Shown here piece after piece: positions 45,354 to 55,264 of a DNA stretch of 64,000 nucleotides. The notes beneath the pieces are model-generated. The model worked only from the letters and a program-made list of their open reading frames with translations, made no database searches and was not told the origin of the DNA. Source of the stretch: Candidatus Phytoplasma solani (GTDB lineage Bacteria; Bacillota_I; Bacilli_A; Acholeplasmatales; Acholeplasmataceae). Numbering within the stretch: position 1 is the first letter of the stretch; every line of letters starts with the position of its first letter. The stretch spans positions 124,001 through 188,000 of the forward strand of contig NZ_CP103788.1 in assembly GCF_041729705.1 (NCBI RefSeq). The letters run 5' to 3'. A program made the translations under genes and the position numbers.

Positions 45354-46898
45354 TTAAAAAACAGAATCTAGATCTATACGTTGAAATAACATTTCATTTG
45401 GCATTAATTTTTGAGTCGGTAGCAAACCAAAAGTTTTTAAACTTTCAAAAGTAACATCTTGAGCTTTAATTTGAGAAAGAATTTTTTCGGCTGTTTGAGG
45501 CAAAAAAGGTTTTAATAAAACACCTAAAAACCTTAATGTTTCTGTTAAAGAATACAAGACATAATCTAAAAAGGCTTGTTTTTCTGGTATTTTAACCAAT
45601 TTCCAAGGTTCGATAAGATCAATATATTTATTAGTAAATCGCACTAATTGAATAATTTCTTCCAAAGCTTCACCGATTTTACAGTCTTTGATTTTTTGAC
45701 GGATCAAAGGTAATACTGACAATGATTTTTGCGACAAATCAAATTCTTGTAATTGTTCGGGCGAGACTAAAACTTGAGTTAATTGATAATTGCGATAACT
45801 TTTTAACATCCCAAAAACACGGTGGACTAAATTGCCAAAAAGGTTGACCAAATCACTATTATGTCTTTCTGCTAACAATTCATAAGTAATATTGCCATCA
45901 TTTGCATAAGGGATTTCGTGTAAAACAAAATAACGAATAGTATCAACGGAAAAAATTTTTAGTAAATCATCAACATATAAAACATTTCCTTTTGATTTTG
46001 ACATTTTATTTTTATCAAATAAAATCCAAGGGTGAATTAAAAATTGTTTAGGTAATTTAATTTTAAGCGCCATTAACAAAATAGGCCAATAAATAAGATG
46101 GAATCTTAAAATATCTTTGCCAATTACATGTAAATCGCAAGGCCAATAATGAAGAAATTGTTGCGATGTTTCATTCGGATGATAACCTAAACCCGTCAAA
46201 TAATTACTTAAAGCATCAATCCAAACATAAATAACATGTTTTGGTTCAAAAGAAACAGGAATACCCCATTTAAAAGAAGTTCTAGAAATAGATAAATCAT
46301 CTAAAGGTTCTTTTAAAAGGTTTAAAAGTTCTTTTCTTTGGGTTTTTGGTTTGATTAAATCAGGATTGCTTTCTAAATAGTCTAAAAGTTTACTTTGATA
46401 TTTGGATAGTTTAAAAAAATAAGTCTTTTCGGTTATTAAAATGGGAGTTTCGCCGTTAAAAGTTTTTCCATCAACTAAATCTTTTTCTGAAATATAAGCT
46501 TCTTCGGCGACTGAATATAAACCTTGATATTGTCCTAAATAAATATCTCCTTGTTGATGCAACTTATCAAAAATAGCTTGCACTGAGGCTTGATGAGCCT
46601 TATCGGTCGTTTTAATAAAGTAATCGTAACTAACTTGCATTAAATCATAAATTCTTTTGATTTCGGAAGAAATATGGTTGACATATGCTTGCGGTTTTTT
46701 GGCTTGTTTGAGAGCCATTTGTTCAATTTTTTGTCCGTGTTCATCGGTTCCGGTTTGAAAAAAAACATCATAACCATCGAGACGTTTAAAACGAGCAATC
46801 GCATCAGTCAAAATAACTTCATAAACGTTACCGATATGAGGAATACCGGAAGCATAAGCAATTGAGGTAGAAAGATAAAATTTAGGTTTGGATTTCAT
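45354..46898 (-). CDS. metG: Methionyl-tRNA synthetase
   Basis: 514 aa. HIGH variant in YASGIPHIGNVYEV, KMSKS in KNKMSKSKGNVLYVD, and the anticodon-binding helices follow. It has no C-terminal tRNA-binding domain, as in short MetRS forms. The knuckle region lacks an evident four-Cys zinc site. AAGGAG lies close before the ATG. It charges initiator and elongator tRNA-Met. A MITE-like element lies just upstream. Confidence 0.96.
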   Translation of the reverse strand: MKSKPKFYLSTSIAYASGIPHIGNVYEVILTDAIARFKRLDGYDVFFQTGTDEHGQKIEQMALKQAKKPQAYVNHISSEIKRIYDLMQVSYDYFIKTTDKAHQASVQAIFDKLHQQGDIYLGQYQGLYSVAEEAYISEKDLVDGKTFNGETPILITEKTYFFKLSKYQSKLLDYLESNPDLIKPKTQRKELLNLLKEPLDDLSISRTSFKWGIPVSFEPKHVIYVWIDALSNYLTGLGYHPNETSQQFLHYWPCDLHVIGKDILRFHLIYWPILLMALKIKLPKQFLIHPWILFDKNKMSKSKGNVLYVDDLLKIFSVDTIRYFVLHEIPYANDGNITYELLAERHNSDLVNLFGNLVHRVFGMLKSYRNYQLTQVLVSPEQLQEFDLSQKSLSVLPLIRQKIKDCKIGEALEEIIQLVRFTNKYIDLIEPWKLVKIPEKQAFLDYVLYSLTETLRFLGVLLKPFLPQTAEKILSQIKAQDVTFESLKTFGLLPTQKLMPNEMLFQRIDLDSVF

Positions 46899-46957
46899 AG
46901 AAACTCCTTAATAATGTTATTGTGGTATATTTGTCAAAAAGCACTTCACTAATGCAC

Positions 46958-47293
46958 TGTTATAAAAAAGTGTAAATGAATTAATTTTTAATACCTAAAT
47001 AGGCTAGTTTTTGCAACTAGTCTTTTTAGTGTTTTTAAGAAAAAAAATGCATTTTAAATAAATGATTTTTCAACAATCATCCAAAACTCTATCAAAAATT
47101 TTTTAACACAGTTGTGTAAAAAATGAAAAAAATTTGGCAACCTTTTAGGAAATATTGTGCCTTATAATATGAAAGTAATAATTGTTTTATCTTTTTTTCA
47201 CCCCCAACTTATTGAATTTTTGTTTAAAAAAAATAAAAAAATAAAAATAGCCTGTTAAAAATGCGTCTAAAACATTTACACTTTTTTATAACA
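46958..47293 (+). mobile_element. MITE-like element, copy 2
   Basis: 336 bp ending in perfect 21-bp inverted repeats: TGTTATAAAAAAGTGTAAATG at 46958-46978 and its reverse complement at 47273-47293. It carries a terminator-like hairpin (47001-47027) and a TATAAT. There is no open reading frame. It lies between metG and pepA, in direct orientation to copy 1. No clear target-site duplication was found. Confidence 0.85.
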
Positions 47294-47341
47294 CCCCCCT
47301 AAAGATGCTTTCTTAATGTTATAACTATTTTAAAACAACAG

Positions 47342-48826
47342 TCATTTATTTTTTTCGTAATAAGTTTGTATTAAATGATTTAAAAGACGCACTCCAAAAC
47401 CTGATGCCCAAGAGGTATTAAATTCATTAAATGTTTTGCCCGCAGCAACACCAGCGATATCTATATGTGCCCAAGGGATATCCTCGCCTACAAAACGTTT
47501 TAAAAATTGGGCAGCAGTAATTGAACCTGCCCCATAATTGCTTACAGAATTTCGCATATCAGCAAAGCGAGAATTGATTAATTGATCGTATTCTTGTGAT
47601 AAAGGCATTTGCCAAACCTTTTCTGCTGTAGCTTGGCCTGAATGGATTAACTGTTGAGCTAATTGGTCATCATTGGCAAAAAGACCTGCATATTGTGAAC
47701 CTAAAGAAACTACGATCGCCCCAGTTAAAGTCGCTAAATCGATCATAAATTTAGGTTTTAGTTGAGTTTTGCAATACCATAAAGCATCTGCTAAAACTAA
47801 CCTTCCTTCGGCATCGGTATTAATCACTTCGATAGTTTGTCCAGACATAGATTTAATAATATCGCCGGGACGTAAAGCATTAGAACTTGGCATATTTTCA
47901 ACCAAACCAACTACTCCGACCACATTAACTTTGGCTTTTCTATCTGCTAAGGTATGCATCAAACCTACAACGGCAGCAGCGCCTGCCATATCAGATTTCA
48001 TATTTTCCATATTTAAAGAAGGTTTAATCGAAATTCCACCAGTGTCAAAAACAACACCTTTACCAACAAAAGCTATGGGTTGTAAGGTTGCGTCTTTGTC
48101 TCCATGCCATTTCATAATTGCTAAATAAGGAGGTCTGGCAGCACCTTGTGCTACTCCTAATAAAGCATTTGCGCCTAATTGTTCTAATGCTTCTTTTTCT
48201 AAGATTTCAACTTCTACACCTAACTGTCTTAGTTGTTTAATTTTTTCTACAAATTCACAAGTTCCTAAAACGTTAGCTGGTTCATTGACTAATTCTTTGG
48301 TTAAATTCACCCCTCGACAAAGCGATGTAACTTGTTGCAATTCTTGTTGACAAATATAGGCATTTTCAGTGATAAAAGTAACTTCTGTTTTTGTTAAGTT
48401 AGCTGAGTTTGCATTATTTTTGCGGGTGTGATAACGGTTAAAAGAATAATTTTTTAATAACATACCTAAAACAAAATGCATGATGTGCGAAACAGAAGCA
48501 TCAATAAAAACAATTATTTTAGAAGTTTTGGTGATATTAGACAAACAAAGACCGCCAACTTTTAAAAAAATTTCATCGTTAAGGTTGGTTTTTTTCCCTA
48601 AGCCAATTACTTTTAAACAAGCGACCGGAGAGCCTTCTGGATATAATAATTTTATTTGTGAACCAAAAGCTCCTTGAAAATTTTCTCTGACATAACTTTT
48701 TGTAGCAATCCCTTTTGGATCAACTTCTGTTAAACCGAAAGAATTTTTTACATTTTGGACTTGTAAAACGATAGCTGTATCAGCTTCGATTGATGATGAA
48801 TAATTTTTTTTAAAATAAATTTTCAT
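47342..48826 (-). CDS. pepA: Leucyl aminopeptidase (cytosol aminopeptidase)
   Basis: 494 aa. The M17 signature NTDAEGRLVLADAL is present, together with the metal-binding GKGVVFDTGGISIKPS and MKSDMAGAAAVVG. The hexameric, two-metal enzyme removes N-terminal residues from peptides, useful for a parasite living on host peptides. The start is the ATG at 48826. Some PepA proteins also bind DNA; nothing here tests that. Confidence 0.96.
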   Translation of the reverse strand: MKIYFKKNYSSSIEADTAIVLQVQNVKNSFGLTEVDPKGIATKSYVRENFQGAFGSQIKLLYPEGSPVACLKVIGLGKKTNLNDEIFLKVGGLCLSNITKTSKIIVFIDASVSHIMHFVLGMLLKNYSFNRYHTRKNNANSANLTKTEVTFITENAYICQQELQQVTSLCRGVNLTKELVNEPANVLGTCEFVEKIKQLRQLGVEVEILEKEALEQLGANALLGVAQGAARPPYLAIMKWHGDKDATLQPIAFVGKGVVFDTGGISIKPSLNMENMKSDMAGAAAVVGLMHTLADRKAKVNVVGVVGLVENMPSSNALRPGDIIKSMSGQTIEVINTDAEGRLVLADALWYCKTQLKPKFMIDLATLTGAIVVSLGSQYAGLFANDDQLAQQLIHSGQATAEKVWQMPLSQEYDQLINSRFADMRNSVSNYGAGSITAAQFLKRFVGEDIPWAHIDIAGVAAGKTFNEFNTSWASGFGVRLLNHLIQTYYEKNK

Positions 48827-48903
48827 AAATTATAACCTTGTTTCTTTGGATTTTTAAGTAAATATTAATTTTTTTATTTCTTGTAAAAAATAAATGATCT
48901 TAC

Positions 48904-49773
48904 TTATTGTTTGATTTTACTTGTCGATTCAATATTATTATAAATGCGATAAATCTCTTTTTTATTCGTTTTTCGGTCTTTGGCAACTTTTGATAAAGCC
49001 TCTTTTTGGCTTAAACCTAATTTAACATAAAAAAGGACATGTTCAGATATGTTTAATAAAAGCAGATGTTGATAAGGATTGGGATTCCCTTGCACCAATA
49101 AAACATATTCGCCTTTATGATTGAGAGTTTCATGTATGATTGATGCAAGATCACAATTGATGATAGTTTCAAATTTTTTAGTCAATTCACGTGCTAAAGA
49201 GATTTTGCGGTTGCCGAAAATTTGATAAATCAATGATAAAGTTTTTTTGATACGATGAGGTGATTCATAAATGATCAAAGTTTCGGTGGCATATTTATAT
49301 TTTAATAATTGTTTTTCTAAAGTTTGACGAAAACGTGATAAAAACGATAAAAAAATAAAAGGGGCGGGTAAGTTAGAGGTGACAAAGGCGGTTAAAAAGG
49401 CTGAGGCTCCGGGGATGGCAACTACGTTAAAGCCTGCTTTTTGTATTTTTTCAACCAAATCAAAACCAGGATCACTAATTAAAGGAGTGCCAGCATCACT
49501 GATTAAAGCTAAGTTTTTACCTTGCAACAGGAACTCTAAAATTTGAGATAATCTACTTTTTTGGTTATATTGATAATAAGAAAGCAAAGGGGCTTTAATT
49601 TGATATTTGGATAAAAGTGTTGTAGCTGTTCTGGTATCTTCTGCTAAAATCAAAGCAACTTTTTTTAAAATATTGACTGCTCGAAAGGTGATATCTTCTA
49701 AATTGCCAATTGGAGTTGCTACCAAATATAAAGTGGCTTGATTGTTGGAAAAACTTTTTTGCTTAAATAACAT
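48904..49773 (-). CDS. rsmI: 16S rRNA 2'-O-methyltransferase RsmI
   Basis: 289 aa. TPIGNLEDITFRAV, LAEDTRTA, DAGTPLISDPGF and IPGASAFLTAF are the SAM-site motifs of this tetrapyrrole-methylase-fold enzyme, which methylates C1402 in the decoding centre. It follows holB, as is usual in Gram-positive bacteria (holB, then rsmI). Confidence 0.95.
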   Translation of the reverse strand: MLFKQKSFSNNQATLYLVATPIGNLEDITFRAVNILKKVALILAEDTRTATTLLSKYQIKAPLLSYYQYNQKSRLSQILEFLLQGKNLALISDAGTPLISDPGFDLVEKIQKAGFNVVAIPGASAFLTAFVTSNLPAPFIFLSFLSRFRQTLEKQLLKYKYATETLIIYESPHRIKKTLSLIYQIFGNRKISLARELTKKFETIINCDLASIIHETLNHKGEYVLLVQGNPNPYQHLLLLNISEHVLFYVKLGLSQKEALSKVAKDRKTNKKEIYRIYNNIESTSKIKQ

Positions 49774-49828
49774 ATTTTTTTTTACCTTATGTCCAAATAC
49801 GGATTAATATTGTTTGGGGGGTATAAAT

Positions 49829-50785
49829 TTAAAAACCCCTTTGTTCTTCTAGTTCGATCATCAAAGCAAATAACATATTTTGCGGATTGACTACATGATT
49901 TATTTTTTGGTGATATCTTTTGATGATTTCTAAAATATTGATGTTTTGTTGCAAAGTCAAAGTTTGAAAAGAGGTTTTAAGGTTGATTTGATTTCTAAAA
50001 TAAAGAGGTAATTTGTTTTTTTCATACATCAAATCTAAAAACCATCTTAATAAAACGGAGATAAAATCAGTCAAAAAATCAGCGAAAATATTGATAATTG
50101 CAGGAGGAAAAGGAAAAGTGACAATAGCTAATTTTAAACTTGCAGACGCTTGCCAATTGTTAATAAAAAAGAGAAAAAAACTTTTAAAATGTTGATAATA
50201 TTGACTTTCAATAAAAAGTGTTTGTTGGTTAGGATTGGGATTAATTAAAGCACTGAGGCTCAAATCAAAAGAATCACTTGTTTTTTTTTCATCTAATAGC
50301 AAATCGAATTTAGAGTTATTAAGGTTAATAATTTGACAACGAGAGACAATGGTTGGCAAAACTTGTTCTAAATTACTAGTCAACAAAAAACCTATTGTGT
50401 GTTTGGGAGCATTTTCTAAAAAATGAAGCAAAGAATTGGCAGCCGCCAAGGTGGTTTTTTCAATCTTTTCTATAACATAAATTCTTTCTTGACCAAACAA
50501 AGGAGCTTGGTGGAAAACTTTTTGTAATTGTAATATTTGCTCTTTTTTTAAAAGCTGATTGTCTTTGTTTAGGTAATAAAAATTAGTATTTATGCCCTTG
50601 ATTAAAGCTTGCTTGGTAAAAAGATGCTCATTTTGGGGTTCTTTAAATTTAAAAATTTGATAAGATAATTCAAAGACAAATTCTTTTCTTTGTGCTAGTG
50701 TTTGACCAGTGATTAAATAAAGATGAGATAATTTGTTGTTATAAATTATTTTTAAAAATTGTTTTAACAATGGTTTAGTCGACAT
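49829..50785 (-). CDS. holB: DNA polymerase III subunit delta-prime
   Basis: 318 aa. The start LKQFLKIIYNNKLSHLYL and the sensor-like region NSLLHFLENAPKHTIGFLL with TIVSRCQ (SRC motif) identify a clamp-loader AAA+ subunit. No working P-loop, as expected of delta-prime. The start overlaps the 3' end of tmk by 22 nt, so they form an operon. Confidence 0.88.
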   Translation of the reverse strand: MSTKPLLKQFLKIIYNNKLSHLYLITGQTLAQRKEFVFELSYQIFKFKEPQNEHLFTKQALIKGINTNFYYLNKDNQLLKKEQILQLQKVFHQAPLFGQERIYVIEKIEKTTLAAANSLLHFLENAPKHTIGFLLTSNLEQVLPTIVSRCQIINLNNSKFDLLLDEKKTSDSFDLSLSALINPNPNQQTLFIESQYYQHFKSFFLFFINNWQASASLKLAIVTFPFPPAIINIFADFLTDFISVLLRWFLDLMYEKNKLPLYFRNQINLKTSFQTLTLQQNINILEIIKRYHQKINHVVNPQNMLFALMIELEEQRGF

Positions 50786-51393
50786 AATAAAGCTTTTACT
50801 TTTCGATAAATCACAAATGATATTTTAGCTAAAGAATCATCGGCGTTAATAGTGATAATGCGGTTGGGCTCTTGTTTAGCTAATTGTAAATAACCTTCGC
50901 GGATTTTTTGATGAAATTGCACTTTTTCTAAATCAAGACGATTTTGTGTACCAGAACGAAAAAAAGCTAATCTTCTTTTGGCAATCTCAGGATCTAAATC
51001 GAGATAAAAAGTGATGTTTGGGGGGTGTTTTAAAGCAAAATCATTAATTTGGGCGATATAATCTTTGCCTAATTGCCTGGCATATCCTTGATAAACAAAA
51101 GAAGAATCAACATAACGATCACAAATAACGATATTTTTATTTTGTAAAGCTGGAAGGATTATATGATTTAAATGTTCGATCCGATCGGCTGCATAAAGTA
51201 AAGCTTCGGTTTGTAAAGATATCGCTGGCATCTCAGGGTTTAAAAGGGTTTGTCTGATGAAACTAAAAGATGGGTACCCGCCTGGTTGTTTTGTTAAAAG
51301 TACTTCATAATTGTCTTTTTTTAATTTTTTAGCTAAAATGCGCGCTAAAGTTGTTTTTCCTGCCGCTTCGCCGCCTTCAAAAGTAATAAACAT
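50764..51393 (-). CDS. tmk: Thymidylate kinase
   Basis: 209 aa. P-loop FEGGEAAGKTTLA, the DR motif in CDRYVDSSFVYQG, and LID region residues near FRSGTQNRLD. It converts dTMP to dTDP. The tmk-holB-rsmI order is conserved in Gram-positive bacteria. The start is the ATG at 51393, with GGAG upstream. Confidence 0.95.
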   Translation of the reverse strand: MFITFEGGEAAGKTTLARILAKKLKKDNYEVLLTKQPGGYPSFSFIRQTLLNPEMPAISLQTEALLYAADRIEHLNHIILPALQNKNIVICDRYVDSSFVYQGYARQLGKDYIAQINDFALKHPPNITFYLDLDPEIAKRRLAFFRSGTQNRLDLEKVQFHQKIREGYLQLAKQEPNRIITINADDSLAKISFVIYRKVKALLCRLNHC

Positions 51394-51478
51394 AATGATT
51401 ATAAATTCTCCTTTTTTTTGATGAATTGAACTTAAAAATTTTTATGTTGATAAAGACAAAAACTAAACTAAGAAAAGT

Positions 51479-52210
51479 TCAATAAAAAATTTTTTTCAAA
51501 AGCAAACCTTTAGCTGGCGCTAAAAAAGTGGCTTTTTGCTTAGTTTGACGCCATAACATAGCTTGGAAAAGTTCTAAAGACAGTCTATTTTTGCCAATTT
51601 CAATTAAACTTCCTACCAAAAAACGAACCATATATCTTAGAAAACCATCGGCATGGATGATTAAAATATATTGTTGAGAAGTTTCTTTGAAAAAAGCATG
51701 GAAAATATTTTTGATAAATTTTTTGTTTTGTTTTTCGTTGGTAAAAGAAGTAAAATCATGTTTACCTACAATCAAGCTGAGAGCTAGTTTCATTTTAGCA
51801 AAATCAAGGTTGGCATAAAAAACTTGAAAACGATAATTAAAAGCATTTAGGGGTGTTTTGGCAAAAAAATAATGATAGGTTTTTGATTTGACTAAATAAC
51901 GAGCATGAAAGGTAGAAGGGACTATTTGCATTTGTTTGACTCTAATATCTGGGGGTAAAAGGTGATTCAAAGTTGTTTTAAATTGTTGAGCGATGATGTA
52001 AAAAGGAGTTTTAAAATGGAGTGTTTGACCTTGGGCGTGCACTCCTTTATCGGTTCTACTAGCTGCAATTGTATTAATTATGCAATTAGTCATTAATTTT
52101 AAAGTATCTTCTAAGGTTTGTTGAATGGTCTTAGTGTTGGGTTGTTTTTGGTAGCCATGATAAAGAGTACCATCATAACTTAAAATCAATTTATAAAAAT
52201 AATGTCGCAA
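51479..52210 (-). CDS. truA: tRNA pseudouridine synthase A
   Basis: 243 aa from a TTG at 52210 with AGGAGG 7 nt upstream. The catalytic Asp is in ASRTDKGVHAQGQTL. YDGTLYHGYQKQ opens the protein and FLRYMVRFLVGSLIEIG lies near the end. It makes pseudouridine at tRNA positions 38-40. It stands 86 nt upstream of tmk. Confidence 0.95.
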   Translation of the reverse strand: MRHYFYKLILSYDGTLYHGYQKQPNTKTIQQTLEDTLKLMTNCIINTIAASRTDKGVHAQGQTLHFKTPFYIIAQQFKTTLNHLLPPDIRVKQMQIVPSTFHARYLVKSKTYHYFFAKTPLNAFNYRFQVFYANLDFAKMKLALSLIVGKHDFTSFTNEKQNKKFIKNIFHAFFKETSQQYILIIHADGFLRYMVRFLVGSLIEIGKNRLSLELFQAMLWRQTKQKATFLAPAKGLLLKKIFY

Positions 52211-52557
52211 ATTAACCTCCTAGTTAAAGAATTTTAAAGTTAAGGGGTCGAAAAGACGGTCAATCAAAAAGTACCAGTGCAAAAAAAGCAAAAAAGAAGA
52301 AAATATTGATGAACTAACTATTATTATATCACAAAACCAGTGAGCCAAAGAAAGTTAACTAGTTAACAAAAAACATTATTGACGGTAAAAGTAAATTTTG
52401 CAATAATATTTTTTTAAAAATTTAGGATAACATAACTAAAGTAAAATGACTGAGTAATTTTTTTAACATACAACTTTTAATTAAAGCAAAAAAAGACCCT
52501 AATAATTAGAGTCTTTTGAAAATTGAATAAGTTTTAAAAGAAAAAAAACTGCAAAAA
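52211..52557. other. Gap with the terminator of the MATE gene
   Basis: No gene seen. At 52489-52518 a minus-strand hairpin, GACTCTAATTATTAGGGTC followed by T7, terminates the MATE gene. The rest is AT-rich spacer. Confidence 0.65.
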
Positions 52558-54042
52558 TTAATCTTCTAAAATAATATTTTCTTTTTTAAGTCGGCAATAA
52601 AAAGGAATGAATAAGGCTAAAGTGGCAATCAGACAGAATAAATTACCTAACAAAAGACTTAAACCAACTTTAGTGGCATCATCATCCATTTTAAAAATAT
52701 GAGCCTCTTTAAAAAGTAGTAGAAAAAAAATACCAACAATAATTCTTACTAAATTCATACTTAAAGAAACTTTGGTTTTTTTAAAGCAGGTAAAAAAACT
52801 AAATAAAATGATAGAAGTACAAGTTAAAAATAAGGCTGTTGTTTCGAAATACAATAATATTTTAAAAGTACATGATTCAGGAGAGTTCTCGGTAGTTAAA
52901 TTGTCTTTGCCAGTTAACCAAGACAAAATAGTTGGATAACAAAAAATATTAACTAAACTACCGATGATCGCTAACACAAAGATAGCAATAAGAATCTTTT
53001 TGAAGGTATCAAAAACACGAGTCATGTTATTTTGACCTAAATTTGGAGAAATAATAGCATTCTGGGAATCAGCAAAGGCATTAATAATATTTAAAAAAAT
53101 ATTATTAACAGTAACTACTAAAATTAATTGAGCATCAATCCCCGCTCCGTTATCATAATTATTTTTAATAATCATACTAATAACCATTCGACCAATACTA
53201 CAAGTCATAATACTAGCACAAACAGGAGTAGCTAAGATAAAAAGGTTTTTTAAAAAAGCTTTGTCAAAACGAAATTTTTTCAAAATAATTTTTAAATGAT
53301 TGTTTTGGTTGAAAAACAAAAACCAAAAAACAAATAAAGTGATGATAGCATGAGCAGCCAAAGTTGCCCAAGCTAAAGAAGTGATATTTTCTCCGAAGTG
53401 CCAAAAAACCAAAGATAAAATGATTTTAACAACAACATTGACTAAAGTTGTCCATAAAACCATTTTATTATTACCTTTAGCTCGTTCTAAAGCTAAAAAA
53501 ACGATATTAATGATAATGCAAACCAGAGAAGCAATAATAATAAGATAATAATTGGTTAATTCATTTTGTTGTTTTTGGTCGCTGATCTTAGATAAATCAA
53601 CAAATTGATGTAAAATAATGTTTTTAAAAACTACAGTACATAAAAAAGTAACAATAACTCCTATAATAATTGATACCACAAAGGTTTGAGCTAAATAAAG
53701 ACGCATTTTTTCGGTATTTTTGCGTCCAAAAGTTCGACCAACTAAAATAACGCCGGCAGTGGCGATTGAAGCCCCAAAAGGCATTAAAATTTCTTTAACG
53801 ATGTGCACCCGATTCATAGACGATAAAAAATTATCTGAATAGAGATTTTGTGTTTGATTTCTATTAACGACTACAATATCATAAGCGTTAAAGAAAGTTT
53901 GGAAAACTAAATAAAGCATAATAGGAAAAGTGACATATAAAATGACTTTCCATAAGTTGCCTTCTAAAAAAAACTTTCTTTGATTTTCTTCAGCGATTCT
54001 AAATTTTTCTTTAGCTAATTGCTGTTTTTTTTGAACTATCAT
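52558..54042 (-). CDS. MATE-family efflux transporter
   Basis: 494 aa from the ATG at 54042, with GGAGGT upstream; an in-frame start at 54153 would add 37 residues without support. Twelve hydrophobic helices in two related halves. LWKVILYVTFPIMLYLVF opens the first, and FGASIATAGVILVGRTFG is the typical first-bundle motif. Members export drugs or metabolites in exchange for Na+ or H+. Both ends are intact. Substrate unknown. Confidence 0.9.
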   Translation of the reverse strand: MIVQKKQQLAKEKFRIAEENQRKFFLEGNLWKVILYVTFPIMLYLVFQTFFNAYDIVVVNRNQTQNLYSDNFLSSMNRVHIVKEILMPFGASIATAGVILVGRTFGRKNTEKMRLYLAQTFVVSIIIGVIVTFLCTVVFKNIILHQFVDLSKISDQKQQNELTNYYLIIIASLVCIIINIVFLALERAKGNNKMVLWTTLVNVVVKIILSLVFWHFGENITSLAWATLAAHAIITLFVFWFLFFNQNNHLKIILKKFRFDKAFLKNLFILATPVCASIMTCSIGRMVISMIIKNNYDNGAGIDAQLILVVTVNNIFLNIINAFADSQNAIISPNLGQNNMTRVFDTFKKILIAIFVLAIIGSLVNIFCYPTILSWLTGKDNLTTENSPESCTFKILLYFETTALFLTCTSIILFSFFTCFKKTKVSLSMNLVRIIVGIFFLLLFKEAHIFKMDDDATKVGLSLLLGNLFCLIATLALFIPFYCRLKKENIILED

Positions 54043-54320
54043 AAAACCTCCAATGATTGTTTGTTTTGGTGATAATGTAAAAAAAAATACTAATAACATT
54101 ATATATTTTATCAAAAAAAATGTCTTTTTAAACACGGAAACAAACCAACTCAAAAGAGGGATTAAAGGCTTAATGATGAATTAATAACTACAATTAAGTC
54201 AAAAAAAAGTTAATCACAGTTCTTAGTAAAAAAAGTTTTGATTTTAAAATTTGTAAAGTTTAGTAACTTTAAGAAAAATAAGATTTTTTTAGTTTTTTTT
54301 AAGTTATGAGGAGATATTTT

Positions 54321-54353
54321 AAAAAAAAATGCTGCTTGCAATAAGCGGCATTT
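54321..54353 (-). terminator. Terminator of the sucrose phosphorylase remnant
   Basis: On the minus strand AAATGCCGCTT pairs with AAGCAGCATTT (one mismatch or G-U) and is followed by nine T. It remains in place although the gene is truncated. Confidence 0.75.
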
Positions 54354-54373
54354 ATTTTTATAAAAATCAATTT

Positions 54374-54937
54374 TTAGACAATTTTTTTATCGTCGTTGAA
54401 TTGCGACATAATCAAAATACCATTAGCTGTAATACTAAAAGTTTTAGCCAAAGCATCGGCTTTTAAAACAGCAATATTGGTTTTAGTACGATCTTGACGG
54501 ATAATTTTAATAGTTGTTTGTGTGGGGGTTGTAATTTCGATAGAACCATCCAAATCAAAAGCAGCAAATTGATTGCGCCATGTAAGTAGGTGCAATAATT
54601 TTTGGACAACAAGGCGTTTTACTTCTTTTTCGATTTCTTGAAGCGAATAATAATGACGGTTGATATTACGACCTTCTTTTGTTTTTTCTAATAATTCAAT
54701 ATCGTTTAAACCAGCTAAAAGACCAACATAATAAACTTGTGGAATGCCTGGTGCAAAAACTTGGAAAACTCGGCTCAATAAATAAGCATTATCATCATTA
54801 CCTAAAGCCGAATAATAAGTTGAATTAATTTGATAAATATCTAAATTATTGTAAGAAGCTGAAGAGTAGGTTTTTTTAACGTTGGCACCAATTTGATATA
54901 ACTTTTTGGAAGTATTGTTGTTGTTCTGAATTGTTAA
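54374..54937 (-). pseudogene. Sucrose phosphorylase, C-terminal remnant
   Basis: The frame is open for about 187 codons from 54937. It contains [59 protein letters not shown] and [15 protein letters not shown], which match the C-terminal third of GtfA/SucP. The catalytic domain (nucleophile Asp and acid/base Glu) is gone and no start codon fits, so the product is inactive. Sucrose phosphorylase splits sucrose to glucose-1-phosphate and fructose; truncated copies are reported in other phytoplasmas. Confidence 0.9.
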
Positions 54938-55095
54938 AAAAACGGAAAATATAGAGATGTAATAAAACTAAAACTACTACAAAAACGGCACAAAAAGAGT
55001 TTCGAACTGGGTTTTTGCTTAAAAATTGTCAAATAGAATTAAAAAAAGTCTTTACTTTTACTTTAAACTTATTATTTTTTTGGATAATTATACAT
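54877..55095 (-). pseudogene. N-terminal remnant of a membrane protein fused to the sucrose phosphorylase tail
   Basis: An ATG at 55095 with AGGTAGGA upstream starts MYNYPKK. After one frameshift the reading continues as NKFKVKVKTFFNSI, a TGA (55031-55029), then QFLSKNPVRNSFCAVFVVV, a membrane helix, and [10 protein letters not shown]. It runs into the phosphorylase remnant in a different frame. The parts look like a start with N-terminal helix of a transporter-type protein. A deletion probably joined two neighbouring genes. The identity of the N-terminal part is unknown. Confidence 0.5.
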
Positions 55096-55230
55096 AACTT
55101 CCTACCTTTACTTTTTTTTATTTAATTTATTTAAAACATTTTACAAACATAATATTTTCATTACAAAAATATTATTAATTTAATTATAACATACTTGTTG
55201 TTAATTTTATTTTATTTTTATTTTATTGCC

Positions 55231-55264
55231 AAAAAAAAGAGATGACCAAAATCATTAGGCCATC
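55231..55264 (-). terminator. Orphan terminator
   Basis: On the minus strand GATGGCC and GGTCATC form a stem followed by eight T. No minus-strand gene lies upstream before tldD on the plus strand, so it is probably the leftover of a deleted gene. Confidence 0.5.

Noticed and set aside
55029-55031. TGA read as Trp
   Set aside because: A TGA here would suit Trp, but many intact genes in the window stop at TGA and use TGG for Trp, so it is better seen as a mutation in a pseudogene.
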